Numbered from the stretch's first letter, positions 42,449-51,732 are shown. The stretch is DNA of 64,000 nt from Aestuariivirga litoralis (GCF_003234965.1 NZ_QKVK01000001.1:558001-622000); one strand, 5' to 3'. Notes: generated from the letters alone by a model not told the origin. Numbers and translations are program-made.

Positions 42449-44134
42449 CTATGGCGCGGAGAGTTTCCCGATCAGGTCCACCAGCATGCGCCTCAGTTCA
42501 GGGTCCCGGACGGCCTTGGCGGCCATCGGGGTGCCGGGCGCCATGCGCTCCGGATCGGCGAGGAAGGCGTCCAGCGTTTCCGCCGTCCAGACCGTGCCCA
42601 TCGCCTTCAGGCTAGGCGAGTAGTCCACCCCCGGCACGCTTGCCGCCGTCCGCCCGATGATGCCGGTGAAGGGTATCCGTCCGCCGGTTGCGTCGCTGAC
42701 GGCGAGGGCGTGGCACATGAGGCATTGTTGCAGGGCCTCGCGCGCCGGCTCCGGCGCGGCCGCCATGATCGCCTGTATCCTGCCGTCGCGGTCCTTCTCG
42801 AGCACGATGATCTCATAGTCGTCGGTGAGGATGGCGATGCGGCCGCCCGGCATCTGGACCATGTCGCGCAGGCGCTGGTTCAGGAGGATCGGTTCGTCAT
42901 AGAGCACGCTGTCGCCATCGAGCCGCAGCCGGTGCAGCGTGTGCTGCTTGAGCGAGCCGACGAGAAGATCGCCGTCCCATTCCTCGGCGAAGCCGCGGGC
43001 TTCCATCAGCTGGCTGATGCCGATGGACGGAACATAGGCGAAGACCGGCTTCTGATACTGCGAATGGTCTCCCCGCTTCTTCGCCAGGAACCAGTCGCCG
43101 CCACCATAGCTGGTGCCCAGTGTTTCATATGGCCAGCCATAATTCACCCCATCGCGCACCAGGTTGATTTCATCGCCACCCTGCGGCCCGTGTTCGGTTT
43201 CGAAGATGCGGCCATCGCCAGTGATGGCGAGCCCCTGCCCATTGCGGTGACCGGTCGAGAAATGCCGGTGCGCGCCTGTTGAGAAATCGATTTCAACTAT
43301 CTTGCCAATATCGCTCTTGGGGTCCTGCACGGAGCCCTCGACCTGGTTGACGCCGCCATAGAGATCGAAATCGCCGACCGTCACCAGCAGCGTGTGGTCG
43401 GAGGTCTGGACAAGGCGGCCACCTGCCTGAAGCCCGTTGAAGACGGAATCGTCGTTCATGTGAGGCCCGATGCAGGGCGTGGCTTCGAAGACCGGCTTCA
43501 CGCTGGTCGGTTTCGCATCGAGATCGAGAATGGCGACCGCGAACTGGAAGCACTTGTAGGCGTCGTTCCACCGCGTGTAGGACACGGCCGTCCTGCCGTC
43601 CTGCAGGCGAAGCAGGTCGAGAAGCTTGAGGCTCGGGTTGTCCTGGGTCGCGGTGCTCGGTTCGGCCGACATCATTTCCGTCCAGAACATCGGAAGGTCG
43701 AAGCCGGTGTCTTCGATCGAGATGTCCGGCTGAAGCTTCAGCTTGTAGAAGCGGCCGCTGCAATGTCCGAGCAGCAGGCCGTCACCATCCACCTCGATTG
43801 CGCCCGGCGTGTTGACATCGAAGGGGCAACGCGGAATCCCGAGCAGCGCATAGCGTGACACCTTGAGGTCGATCAGGCCCGTTGACAGCAGTGTCGTGCC
43901 AAGCGCCGAGATCTCCGCACCACCCGCCTGCGCATCGGCACCCACACCCAGCTTCACCTTGATGGAATTGCCGATGGCCCGCGCCGTGCTGCCGATGAAC
44001 TTGCTCGTTTCGGCGATCGCACCGTCGGGACGCTCGACGTCATACAGGACGAGGGGAACGAGCAAGCCCGTCGTCACGAGCAGCAAGAACCCGGCGACGA
44101 ACCACGCGATCCAATGTCTCTTCGAGTAACTCAT
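42449..44134 (-). CDS. Membrane-anchored PQQ-dependent sugar dehydrogenase with C-terminal cytochrome c
   Basis: A 561-residue protein with one N-terminal membrane helix (about 7-30) and a periplasmic six-bladed propeller of the soluble glucose dehydrogenase/aldose sugar dehydrogenase (GSDH) type. The PQQ-site motifs are GHRNGQGLAI and ETEHGPQGGDEINLV, then GVNYGWPYE. A short C-terminal cytochrome c domain carries CLMCH at 471-475 with Met531 or Met537 as the likely sixth ligand. It would oxidise an aldose in the periplasm and pass electrons to the respiratory chain. No PQQ synthesis genes are in the window. The ATG at 44134 precedes the membrane helix; GTG/ATG alternatives upstream lack a clear site. 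Confidence 0.82.
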   Translation of the reverse strand: MSYSKRHWIAWFVAGFLLLVTTGLLVPLVLYDVERPDGAIAETSKFIGSTARAIGNSIKVKLGVGADAQAGGAEISALGTTLLSTGLIDLKVSRYALLGIPRCPFDVNTPGAIEVDGDGLLLGHCSGRFYKLKLQPDISIEDTGFDLPMFWTEMMSAEPSTATQDNPSLKLLDLLRLQDGRTAVSYTRWNDAYKCFQFAVAILDLDAKPTSVKPVFEATPCIGPHMNDDSVFNGLQAGGRLVQTSDHTLLVTVGDFDLYGGVNQVEGSVQDPKSDIGKIVEIDFSTGAHRHFSTGHRNGQGLAITGDGRIFETEHGPQGGDEINLVRDGVNYGWPYETLGTSYGGGDWFLAKKRGDHSQYQKPVFAYVPSIGISQLMEARGFAEEWDGDLLVGSLKQHTLHRLRLDGDSVLYDEPILLNQRLRDMVQMPGGRIAILTDDYEIIVLEKDRDGRIQAIMAAAPEPAREALQQCLMCHALAVSDATGGRIPFTGIIGRTAASVPGVDYSPSLKAMGTVWTAETLDAFLADPERMAPGTPMAAKAVRDPELRRMLVDLIGKLSAP

Positions 44135-44431
44135 CTGCCCCATCCGCGATGCTGCCGGATTCCGAAGACGATCGCTCCACGGAATTCCGCTGTCGGGCGC
44201 AGGGGTATTTCCCCGCCCCTGGCTGAGGCAGCACGTGTTCTCGGTTCGTGATCGCTTGTTGCCCGGAAGGACGGATTGGGAAAGAAAGGGCCAAAAGTCA
44301 ATACGTGAAGCAGCCCATGCGCTTTCACGAACGACTCCAGACGGGGATACGGGGGGCTCTGGCACCGCCGGCCCCCCATCCTCAATCTGTGGGCATCCGG
44401 CCTCCAGAGACCGGGCGCGGGCAACGCCTGA

Positions 44432-45583
44432 CTAGTGGACGAAGACGCATCCCAGGAAGTCGTACTTCGAACCAAGCGGCGCACTCAGGGCACTGCTTTC
44501 AATGTCGATCCGCCCGCCATTCCAGCAATCGAAGCTATTGGTCCAGTTCAGCATCTTTGGCAATGTCGACACACCGTTCCAGTCCACGAAGTGGAGCGAC
44601 GAACCCGTCCCGGCCTGTACGTCGCCCGAGGTGTTCGAAAGTGTGACGGTGTCGAACATCACCCTGCTCTGCTCCGCGTTCAAGCCGATGTTGTTGCCAT
44701 TGATCGTCGTGCGCGCGAAAATCACGTCGCTTTGGTTGAGCCAGACGCCGTTGGCGCCGTAGATGATGACGGCATTTTCCACCGTTCCGCGCGATTGCGA
44801 GAAGCTGATGCCCGTGTCGGTGATGTTGCGGATGCGCAAGTTCAGCCTTGATGTGGTCTTGTTCCAGATCTTGAAATCGCAGAGGTTGCCACCGATGCCA
44901 TAGCGGCTCTGCTCGACCGTCATGAACCCGTTCGTCGGTCCGCTTGCCTTCGCCTGCACGCGAAGGCTTGCGCCCTGGCCGCAGCTGATACCGGCACCGG
45001 GGCTCTTCACATAGGCTTCGAAGGCGCCGGTGGGACCAGCGGGAAAGGCCGGATCGCCTTCGACGACGAGCGTCGAGGAACCCCAAACATCGAGGCCGGA
45101 TCCATAGCCCCCGACAACCCGGCTGTTCGTGACCTTGGCGGTGCCACCCCAGACGCCGACGACGGCTTCCACATTGGGGGCGCTGAGGTCGCTTGAAATC
45201 ACCGTCAGCATTCCGCCCTTGTTGGTTTCGACAAGCGTATCTGCCGCGCCCGTCGCATTGTTCAAGACCATCTTGCGGAGCGTGACGTCACCCAGCGCGT
45301 TGACAGCGGGAAGCAGGACGTTGGCAGGCGTGATCTTGGAAGTGGCCGTAGCACCCACGATGACGATGGTCTTGCCCTGCGGGACGACGATGTTCTCGTT
45401 GCAGGTTCCGGACACGTTTATGGTCGCCACGGTCCCGGCAACAACCGCATCGATGGTTGCCTGCAGCTTGACCGTGGAGGAACAGGTTATGTTCGTCGTC
45501 GTGGTGGTGAGAGCGGAGCCCGGGACGGCGGACAGGGCGAGCGAGGCACTTGCAAACAGCAAAACGGCAAGTTTGTTTCCCAT
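44432..45583 (-). CDS. Secreted right-handed beta-helix-like protein
   Basis: A 383-residue exported protein with a signal peptide (about 1-24, ending GSALT). The mature part is rich in Thr, Asn, Val and Ile with repeated short strands such as VTLRKMVLNNATG, MLTVISSDLSA, AKVTNSRVVGGYGSGLDV and GVWLNQSDVIFARTTINGN, the pattern of a right-handed parallel beta helix (pectate-lyase-like). No catalytic residues of polysaccharide lyases can be identified. GGGGGAA precedes the ATG. The gene seems lower in GC than its neighbours, which hints at transfer. It may bind or cut a polysaccharide. Confidence 0.7.
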   Translation of the reverse strand: MGNKLAVLLFASASLALSAVPGSALTTTTTNITCSSTVKLQATIDAVVAGTVATINVSGTCNENIVVPQGKTIVIVGATATSKITPANVLLPAVNALGDVTLRKMVLNNATGAADTLVETNKGGMLTVISSDLSAPNVEAVVGVWGGTAKVTNSRVVGGYGSGLDVWGSSTLVVEGDPAFPAGPTGAFEAYVKSPGAGISCGQGASLRVQAKASGPTNGFMTVEQSRYGIGGNLCDFKIWNKTTSRLNLRIRNITDTGISFSQSRGTVENAVIIYGANGVWLNQSDVIFARTTINGNNIGLNAEQSRVMFDTVTLSNTSGDVQAGTGSSLHFVDWNGVSTLPKMLNWTNSFDCWNGGRIDIESSALSAPLGSKYDFLGCVFVH

Positions 45584-45821
45584 TGAATTCCCCCAGTGTT
45601 TGCCTGCTACGGCGGTTATGACCCCAGATAAGCACTCACGCTATTGACTAAGTAACCATTTACGAACCTGCTTTGTTAAGCAACAAGAATTTTGCGGCAC
45701 TCGCCAAAACGCCCGTGGTTCAGGCCCTGAAAGCCGGCAATGTGCGGCTCGCGACCGGGGATGGACGTCGGCATCACGGCATAAGTTTCATCCAGTGCGT
45801 GCAGGCCCCGCGCCGGTCCGC

Positions 45822-46997
45822 TCATGCGATCTCCGCCGCCAGCCTCTGCGCCAGCCAGGGTGCCGTCGAATACTTGCCGGTGTCGACCGACACATAGCTG
45901 CCGCGGCGGGTGATGCCGAAGTCGGCCCGGCGATGGATGGTGGCGGCGGGATCGGCCAGCGAGCCAGAGGCAGCGGCGTAGACCCAGCCGCCCGCCACGA
46001 TGATGCTCTCCGCCTCCGCCCGCAGCTCCGCCACCTGGGGCAGGAAGGCCTCGAGTGCTGCGAGGCTGTCGCTCGCCACCTGCGCGTCGAAACCGCCACC
46101 CGCGGGTGGCGTCCACTGCGGGTCGAGGTCCCGGCTCTCATGCTGCAAACCGGCCGGATACCAGGAAAGATAGAAGTCGCGGCCATTGTAGTTCTTGATG
46201 TCGCCAAAGGGCCCGGCGGCGATGACGGCGCCGGGGGCATCCACATGCCGCCGCGTGCGCAGGAACACGGCCAGCCGGTAGCGCTGCGACCAGTCGGCCG
46301 GCAGCGGCAGCCCGGCGCTCACGTCCACCGGCAGGCGGCCCTGCCAGAGCGCATTCACCACGCAGTCGAAGGGACCCTCCGCGCCCTCGGGCGTGAGCAC
46401 GCGCCAGCGTGCGCCCTGTTCCACGCCCACAACGCGGCGGCCGCAGCAGAGGCGGATGCGGCCATCGGCCTCGACCGCGGCGCGCAGCAGGTCGGCCACC
46501 GCCCGCGTCTGCACCGAACGCTCGGGCACGTGGAACCCCGCCACGATGGCGGGCGAGCCTGTGAGCCTTGCCAGTTCCGCCATGCCGAAGCGCCGTGCCG
46601 CGCCATGGCCGCCGCCGCCGGGGTGGGCCCTCACGAGGGCCGCAACGGCATCGAGGCGCTGCGCCATGAGGTCCGGCGGCACCACGGAGGTGGCATGGCA
46701 GAGGAAGACGTCGTCGCCCTCCGTCATCAGCCCGGAAAGGGACGTCTCGATGAGGTCCTCGACCAGCGGCACGAAGGCCAGACCGCCGGCGATCACCCGC
46801 CGCGCCGTGTCGAGGCTGGCATCGGCGCTGTACATGTAGCCGAGGTGGATCTTGCCCTCGTTCCAGCGGCTGGCACCCGCCATGATCTCCGGCATCTGCT
46901 CGAAGATCACCGGGCTGGCGCCGCGCCGGGCAAGGAACAGCGCCAGCGCCGAGCCCATGATGCCGCCGCCGAGAATGGCCACGCTGCGGCCCGTCAC
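45822..46997 (-). CDS. FAD-dependent oxidoreductase (DAO-like)
   Basis: A 391-residue flavoprotein with the motif VAILGGGIMGSALALFLARRG at the start, GASRWNEGKIHLGYMY as the second flavin segment, and DFYLSWYPAGL and IIVAGGWVYAAASG later. It is unlike the amino-acid oxidases at 14-19 kb and its substrate is unknown; the location between sugar ketoisomerase-like and glycosyltransferase genes suggests a sugar or lipid-linked substrate. It has a GTG start that overlaps the stop of the cupin gene by 4 bases. About 238 bases with no gene separate it from the beta-helix gene. Confidence 0.75.
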   Translation of the reverse strand: MTGRSVAILGGGIMGSALALFLARRGASPVIFEQMPEIMAGASRWNEGKIHLGYMYSADASLDTARRVIAGGLAFVPLVEDLIETSLSGLMTEGDDVFLCHATSVVPPDLMAQRLDAVAALVRAHPGGGGHGAARRFGMAELARLTGSPAIVAGFHVPERSVQTRAVADLLRAAVEADGRIRLCCGRRVVGVEQGARWRVLTPEGAEGPFDCVVNALWQGRLPVDVSAGLPLPADWSQRYRLAVFLRTRRHVDAPGAVIAAGPFGDIKNYNGRDFYLSWYPAGLQHESRDLDPQWTPPAGGGFDAQVASDSLAALEAFLPQVAELRAEAESIIVAGGWVYAAASGSLADPAATIHRRADFGITRRGSYVSVDTGKYSTAPWLAQRLAAEIA

Positions 46998-47404
46998 GCC
47001 GCCGGCTCCGGCTGGTAGGACTGGGCGCTGAACGGCTCGCTCGCCAGCACGCAGAGGACTGCCCCCGGCGTGACATAGTGCTGCTCCGACCACACGCCTG
47101 CCTCGACGAGCAGGCCACGCGAACAGTCATCGAGCACCACGCAGGCCTCCTCACCGCCATGGCGCATCCGCACGGTGATGCTGCCTGACAGGCAGAACAG
47201 CAGCTGCCGCGCGGTGCGGTGGGCATGGCCGCCGCGCCGCGTGCCCGCCGGCACGCCGTGCACGAAAAAGCTGCGCTGCGGAGCGAAGGGCAGCCCATCA
47301 TGCGGCAGCGCGGTGAGCGTGCCGCGTGCATCCGCCTGCGCCTCGAAGGCAAGGAGTTGTGCACGCCCGCCGAGGAAGGCCGCCACCGGCCGGTAGCACG
47401 CCAT
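46994..47404 (-). CDS. FdtA/WxcM-like sugar 3,4-ketoisomerase-type cupin
   Basis: A 136-residue cupin. The motif VPAGTRRGGHAHRTARQLLFCLSGS matches the FdtA/QdtA/WxcM group, which isomerises dTDP-4-keto-6-deoxyglucose to the 3-keto sugar in rare deoxyamino sugar synthesis. The catalytic His pair in GGHAHR is present, and GVWSEQHYVTPGAVLCVLAS closes the barrel. The usual aminotransferase and acyltransferase partners are absent here. An ATG at 47404 is used; a GTG at 47413 overlapping the upstream stop is equally plausible. Confidence 0.8.
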   Translation of the reverse strand: MACYRPVAAFLGGRAQLLAFEAQADARGTLTALPHDGLPFAPQRSFFVHGVPAGTRRGGHAHRTARQLLFCLSGSITVRMRHGGEEACVVLDDCSRGLLVEAGVWSEQHYVTPGAVLCVLASEPFSAQSYQPEPAA

Positions 47405-47409
47405 GCCGC

Positions 47410-48291
47410 TCACGACAGCCACCGCAGCACGGGTTTGGGCAGCACCGCCTTGCCGGCGGCGCGGATGGGCCGCGGCAGCCAGTGAAACCGTCCCTGCCGT
47501 GGACGCGACTGCACGAGCAGTGCTTCGCTGAGTGCGAGCTTGTCACCCTCGCCGAGGTCCGACTGCCAGATCTCGCGCAGGCACGAGGCATGGACCGCCA
47601 GCCACTGCGCATCGTCATAGCTCCAGGTTCGCGACAGGCTGTGCTTCTGCAGGAACTTGAAGCACAGCGTTTCCTGCACCCGGACGAAATCGCCGAGCAG
47701 GCTGAGGTGCAGCAGCCATGGCAGGTCGCAGACGAACTCGCCTGCCGAATGGCGCTTGACGCCCCTGACGCGCCGCGCCGCCGCCATGCGGAACAATCCG
47801 CGATTGGGCACCCACCAGCCCGCCGGCTGGCGCAGCATGACGAGGCCGCGCGCCGCTGCTCCCTCCTGCCCCGCAGGCGCGGTGAAGGCCCAGTGCTGCG
47901 CCGTGCCGCCGATCTCCGTCATTTCCATGTCGCCATAGGCCAGCACCGCTTGCGGCGCGGCGGCAAGTGCCGCCGACAGCCGCTCAAGGCAGTGGGGCGC
48001 CAGGATGTCGTCGTGGAAGGCGAACATCGCGCAGTCGGTGGCAGCCTGGCCGAGCAGGAAATTGCAGTTGCCGGCATAGCCCTGGCGCTGCGCCTGCCGG
48101 ACCACGCTGAAGCGCGCATCGCGCGCCGCATGGGCGGCACACAGATCGAAGGTTGAATCGGTGCTGACATCCACCGAGATGATGGCCCTGAACTCCGCGC
48201 CGGACTGCGCCGAGACCGATTGCAGCATCGGCGCGATAAAGGTCGCGGCATTGTAGGCGGGGATGAGCACCGTCACGGAAGGCTGGGTCAT
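47410..48291 (-). CDS. Family 2 glycosyltransferase
   Basis: A cytoplasmic GT2 enzyme of 293 residues with the nucleotide-sugar fold: VTVLIPAYNAATFIAPML, SVDVSTDSTFDL and the DxD-like AFHDDILAP. Then an acceptor region without membrane helices (VPNRGLFRMAAARR, GEFVCDLPWLLHLSLLGDF). It probably adds one sugar of the polysaccharide repeat. It is the first gene of the minus-strand trio with the cupin and FAD oxidoreductase and is divergent from the GH1-RmlD fusion gene. Confidence 0.87.
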   Translation of the reverse strand: MTQPSVTVLIPAYNAATFIAPMLQSVSAQSGAEFRAIISVDVSTDSTFDLCAAHAARDARFSVVRQAQRQGYAGNCNFLLGQAATDCAMFAFHDDILAPHCLERLSAALAAAPQAVLAYGDMEMTEIGGTAQHWAFTAPAGQEGAAARGLVMLRQPAGWWVPNRGLFRMAAARRVRGVKRHSAGEFVCDLPWLLHLSLLGDFVRVQETLCFKFLQKHSLSRTWSYDDAQWLAVHASCLREIWQSDLGEGDKLALSEALLVQSRPRQGRFHWLPRPIRAAGKAVLPKPVLRWLS

Positions 48292-48489
48292 GATGTGGCG
48301 CGATCATCTCCGCTGCGGGCGGCCCGATCGACGGGCGGCGGGCCACCCGCCGTTTATGGTCTGACCGCCGCGCCGGTCAAGCGCAGCCTGCCAGCCATGC
48401 GCGCCTCCTGCATGCTTCGCATGGAACGGCGGGGCGGCACGGCAGTTAGGCCCAATGTGCATTTCAGCAAGCCGACCAGGGAGCAGGAT

Positions 48490-50616
48490 TTGACCGAGCT
48501 TGACGCTGCAGCGCGTCCCGAGTTGTGGGGCGGGCTCGAGTGTTCCGTGGTGCGCGTGGGCAACGACTGCCGCAACCAGTTCGCGGAAACCGGCCATCTG
48601 AACCGCCCCGACGACCTCGACCGGATCGCCGCCCTCGGAATCCGGACGCTCCGCTACCCAGTGTCATGGGAAACCACCGCCCCCGACAGCCCGGAGCGCT
48701 GCGACTGGCGCTTCGCCGACGAACGGCTCGCGCGCATGCGGCGGCTGGGCCTGCGGCCGATCGCGGGCCTGCTGCATCATGGCAGCGGCCCCCGCTACAC
48801 CTCCATGACCGACCCGGATTTCCCCGCCCTGCTCGCCCGCCATGCCGGCGAGGTGGCGGCGCGCTTCCCGTGGATCGACCTCTTCACGCCGGTCAACGAA
48901 CCGCTCACCACGGCGCGCTTCAGCGGGCTTTATGGCCATTGGTACCCGCATGGCCGCGACATGCCGACATTCCTGCGTTGCCTCGTCAACGAATGCCTGG
49001 CGACGGCACTGGCGATGCGCGCCATCCGCCGGGTCAACGGCGCCGCACGGCTGGTGCAGACGGAGGATCTCGGCAAGGTCTTCAGCACGCCCCAGCTGCA
49101 GGACCAGGCCGAGCATGAGAACCAGCGGCGCTGGCTGAGCATCGACCTGCTGTGCGGGCGCGTCGACCGCCATCACCCGTGGCACGCCACGCTGCTCCGC
49201 AGCGGCATCCGCGAGGCCGAACTGGCGCTGCTGTCCGAGGGTGAGGGCAGGCCCGACATCCTCGGGATCAACTATTACGCCACCAGCGAACGCTACCTCG
49301 ACGAGGCACTCGGGCGCTACCCGCCCTGCTTCCATGGCGGCAATGGCCGCCAGGCCTATGCCGACGTGGAGGCGCTGCGCATCGACCTCCCCGATGGCGA
49401 GACGGGCGCGCGCGCCCGCCTGGCGGAGGCGTGGGAGCGCTACCACCTGCCGCTGGCGGTGACCGAAGTGCACCATGGCTCCACCCGCGAGGAACAGCTG
49501 CGCTGGCTGGCCGAGGTGTGGGACGATGCGGCGGCGCTGAAGCGCGACGGCGTGGACCTGCGCGCCGTCACGGCCTGGTCGCTGCTGGGCGCGCTCGACT
49601 GGAACAGCCTGCTCACCAGGCGGCATGGCCATTACGAGGTGGGGGCCTTCGACATCCGCGGACCCCGGCTGCGCCTGACGGCGCTGGGCAAGGCCCTGCG
49701 GCAGCTTTCGGAAACGGGCTGCATCACGCACCCTGCCCTCGACCAGAAGGGCTGGTGGCGCCGCGACGGGCGGCACTATTGGCCGCCCGCCGGCCGGGCC
49801 CCGCCCGTGCTCAGGCGGACGCGCAGCATTCTCATCGCGGGCGCCAGCGGCAAGCTGGGCGCCGCGCTGGCCAGGGCTTGCGCGCAGCGCGGGCTGGACA
49901 TCACCTGCCCCGGGCGCGGCGAACTCGACGTGACGGATGAACGCCAGGTGGCCGAAGCCATCCGGCAGCACCGGCCCTGGGCAGTGATCAATGCCGCCGC
50001 GCCGCGCGAGGCGGAGGATCCGCGCCGGCAATTCCGCGTCACCAGCCTGGGCGCGGAGAACCTTGCCAGGGCCTGCGCCGCGGGCGGCCTGCCCTTCGTC
50101 ACCTTCTCCTCCGACCGGGTGTTCGACGGGGCTCTGGAGCGGCCCTATGTGGAGGGCGACGCCACCGCCCCCGCCTGCCTCATCGGGCGCAGCAAGGCGG
50201 AGGCGGAGCGTCGCGTCAGCCGCGCCCATGGCGATGCGCTGATCATCCGCATGAGCCGGCTGTTCGGCGGCGACGACGACCCCGCGCTGCTGCTCGCCGG
50301 CTGGGCACGCAGCCGCGGCACCGGCACCTTCTTCACCGCCACCTATCTGCCGGACGTGGTGCGTGCCGCCCTCGACCTGCTCATCGATGGCGAGACCGGC
50401 ACCTGGCACCTGCCAAGCCACGGGGCGCTGTCGCGCCGCGAGATGGAGTGCCTGTTCCCGGTGGCAGCCCAGCAGGCGAGGCCGGCGGGGCGGCTGGTGA
50501 TGCTGGGCAGCGAACGCGCACGGCTGATGCCCAGCCTGGCCGAGGCCCTGCAGCGCCAGAAGGAGGTGCTCGCCGCGGCGCAACCTGCGCCGCCCTGCGC
50601 CGTTGCCGCAGAATGA
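48490..50616 (+). CDS. Fusion of GH1-like glycoside hydrolase and RmlD-like reductase
   Basis: A two-domain protein of about 708 residues. The N-terminal part (about 10-415) is a GH1 barrel: general acid/base Glu137 in FTPVNEPLTT and a nucleophile candidate Glu326 in AVTEVHHG, with ILGINYYATS. The C-terminal part (about 445-700) is an extended SDR like dTDP-4-dehydrorhamnose reductase with ILIAGASGKLGAAL and SSDRVFDG. The active-site Tyr of YxxxK appears to be Ile565 (IGRSK). The TTG at 48490 is chosen because AGGGAG precedes it; in-frame ATG at 48421 or GTG at 48457 cannot be excluded. It may trim and make or modify a deoxy sugar. Confidence 0.8.
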   Translation: MTELDAAARPELWGGLECSVVRVGNDCRNQFAETGHLNRPDDLDRIAALGIRTLRYPVSWETTAPDSPERCDWRFADERLARMRRLGLRPIAGLLHHGSGPRYTSMTDPDFPALLARHAGEVAARFPWIDLFTPVNEPLTTARFSGLYGHWYPHGRDMPTFLRCLVNECLATALAMRAIRRVNGAARLVQTEDLGKVFSTPQLQDQAEHENQRRWLSIDLLCGRVDRHHPWHATLLRSGIREAELALLSEGEGRPDILGINYYATSERYLDEALGRYPPCFHGGNGRQAYADVEALRIDLPDGETGARARLAEAWERYHLPLAVTEVHHGSTREEQLRWLAEVWDDAAALKRDGVDLRAVTAWSLLGALDWNSLLTRRHGHYEVGAFDIRGPRLRLTALGKALRQLSETGCITHPALDQKGWWRRDGRHYWPPAGRAPPVLRRTRSILIAGASGKLGAALARACAQRGLDITCPGRGELDVTDERQVAEAIRQHRPWAVINAAAPREAEDPRRQFRVTSLGAENLARACAAGGLPFVTFSSDRVFDGALERPYVEGDATAPACLIGRSKAEAERRVSRAHGDALIIRMSRLFGGDDDPALLLAGWARSRGTGTFFTATYLPDVVRAALDLLIDGETGTWHLPSHGALSRREMECLFPVAAQQARPAGRLVMLGSERARLMPSLAEALQRQKEVLAAAQPAPPCAVAAE

Positions 50617-50646
50617 GCGATGCCGCGGCCGGCGCCCTCGCCGATC

Positions 50647-51732
50647 TCAGCCGAAACGCCGCGGCGTGCGCTCGGCCTCGCACCACAGCGCGAAGTTCTG
50701 CGCCGTGCGTTCGCTGTCGCGCGCATTGCCGTTGCCGGGCGCGAAGGTGACCTCGCCAAGCCAGGGGCGGCCCTCGCCGTCCACCAGGAAATCGATGCGG
50801 GCAAAGCTCAGCTGGCGGCCGATCTCGCGTGCATAGTCGAGGATCAGCGGCCTCGTCTGTTCATCGAGCGTCCATGATTTCAACACCGGCCGCGTCGGGT
50901 GCTGCTGGGCGAGAGGCGCGAAGCCGGGGTCCATCCACAGGCTCGACTCGTAGCAGGTGCCCTCCTCGTCCAGGCTCTTGAGATAGATGGTGATGAGGGC
51001 AATCTGGCCGCCGAAACTCCAGACGTTGAAGGACGGCGTGTCGGTGTCCTCGCCGATGGCCCTTTCCAGCAGCACCTCCGGGGTGAAGGCGCCATACCAC
51101 CACTCGCCGTCAGCCAGGCCATAGGGGGTTGCCAGCCACTGCCGGCACAGCCGCTGCAGGTTCTCGCGCTGGCGCGCCTCGAGCGGATAGCGGATGCGGC
51201 GGAACATGCCCGAGCCGTGACTGGCCTTGAGGTAGTAGACTCCTTCCGGCACGGCCGAATCGGGTGGCAGCACGGGCTGGGTCGAATGCCAGACGATTTC
51301 CGGGCAGCTGAGGCGCCCGGCGAGGCTCTCCGGAATGAAACGCGAGGTCAGCAGCTTGTTGCCCGATTCGGGTACCTTGAAGGGCCGCAGGAACTTGGAG
51401 GCGAACAGCTTTTCGGCATAGTGGCGGGGCTGCAGCAGGTCGGGGTCATAGCCGTGGACGGCGTGAAACCGGTTCATGGCGCGCGTCAGCACCAGGGCGA
51501 GCCGTGCTCCGCTGTAGAAGTCGATACCGCGCAGAAATCCTTCCGCGGGGCGGGCGGCGGGGGAGAACAGGCCCCGCCTGCGGAGTTCCGAAAGCTGCGC
51601 CGCCGCCACCCGGCCGGAGCGCAGCAGCGAGGCGCGACGCCCAAAGAGTGCCTGCGCACGGCGCCATGCCAAAGCGGGCGCGACCTGGCCAAACGGCCAC
51701 CCCGGCACATCCTCATCGGGCAAATGCGTCAT
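50647..51732 (-). CDS. TupA-like ATP-grasp protein
   Basis: A 361-residue protein of the TupA-like ATP-grasp group found in polysaccharide and teichuronopeptide clusters. Recognisable parts are HAVHGYDPDLLQPRHYAEKLFASKF, YYLKASHGSGM (nucleotide-binding loop), EVLLERAIGEDTDTPSFNVWSFGG and a metal-binding end FARIDFLVDGEGRPWLGEVTFAPGNG. Such enzymes may ligate amino acids to sugars. It lies on the opposite strand between the GH1-RmlD fusion and the export operon; substrates unknown. Confidence 0.82.
   Translation of the reverse strand: MTHLPDEDVPGWPFGQVAPALAWRRAQALFGRRASLLRSGRVAAAQLSELRRRGLFSPAARPAEGFLRGIDFYSGARLALVLTRAMNRFHAVHGYDPDLLQPRHYAEKLFASKFLRPFKVPESGNKLLTSRFIPESLAGRLSCPEIVWHSTQPVLPPDSAVPEGVYYLKASHGSGMFRRIRYPLEARQRENLQRLCRQWLATPYGLADGEWWYGAFTPEVLLERAIGEDTDTPSFNVWSFGGQIALITIYLKSLDEEGTCYESSLWMDPGFAPLAQQHPTRPVLKSWTLDEQTRPLILDYAREIGRQLSFARIDFLVDGEGRPWLGEVTFAPGNGNARDSERTAQNFALWCEAERTPRRFG

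Noticed and set aside
48423-48447. GGAAC-N16-AGTT before the GH1-RmlD fusion
   Set aside because: The -10 has A in place of C/G and lies among several possible start codons; too weak to call an EcfG promoter without transcript data.
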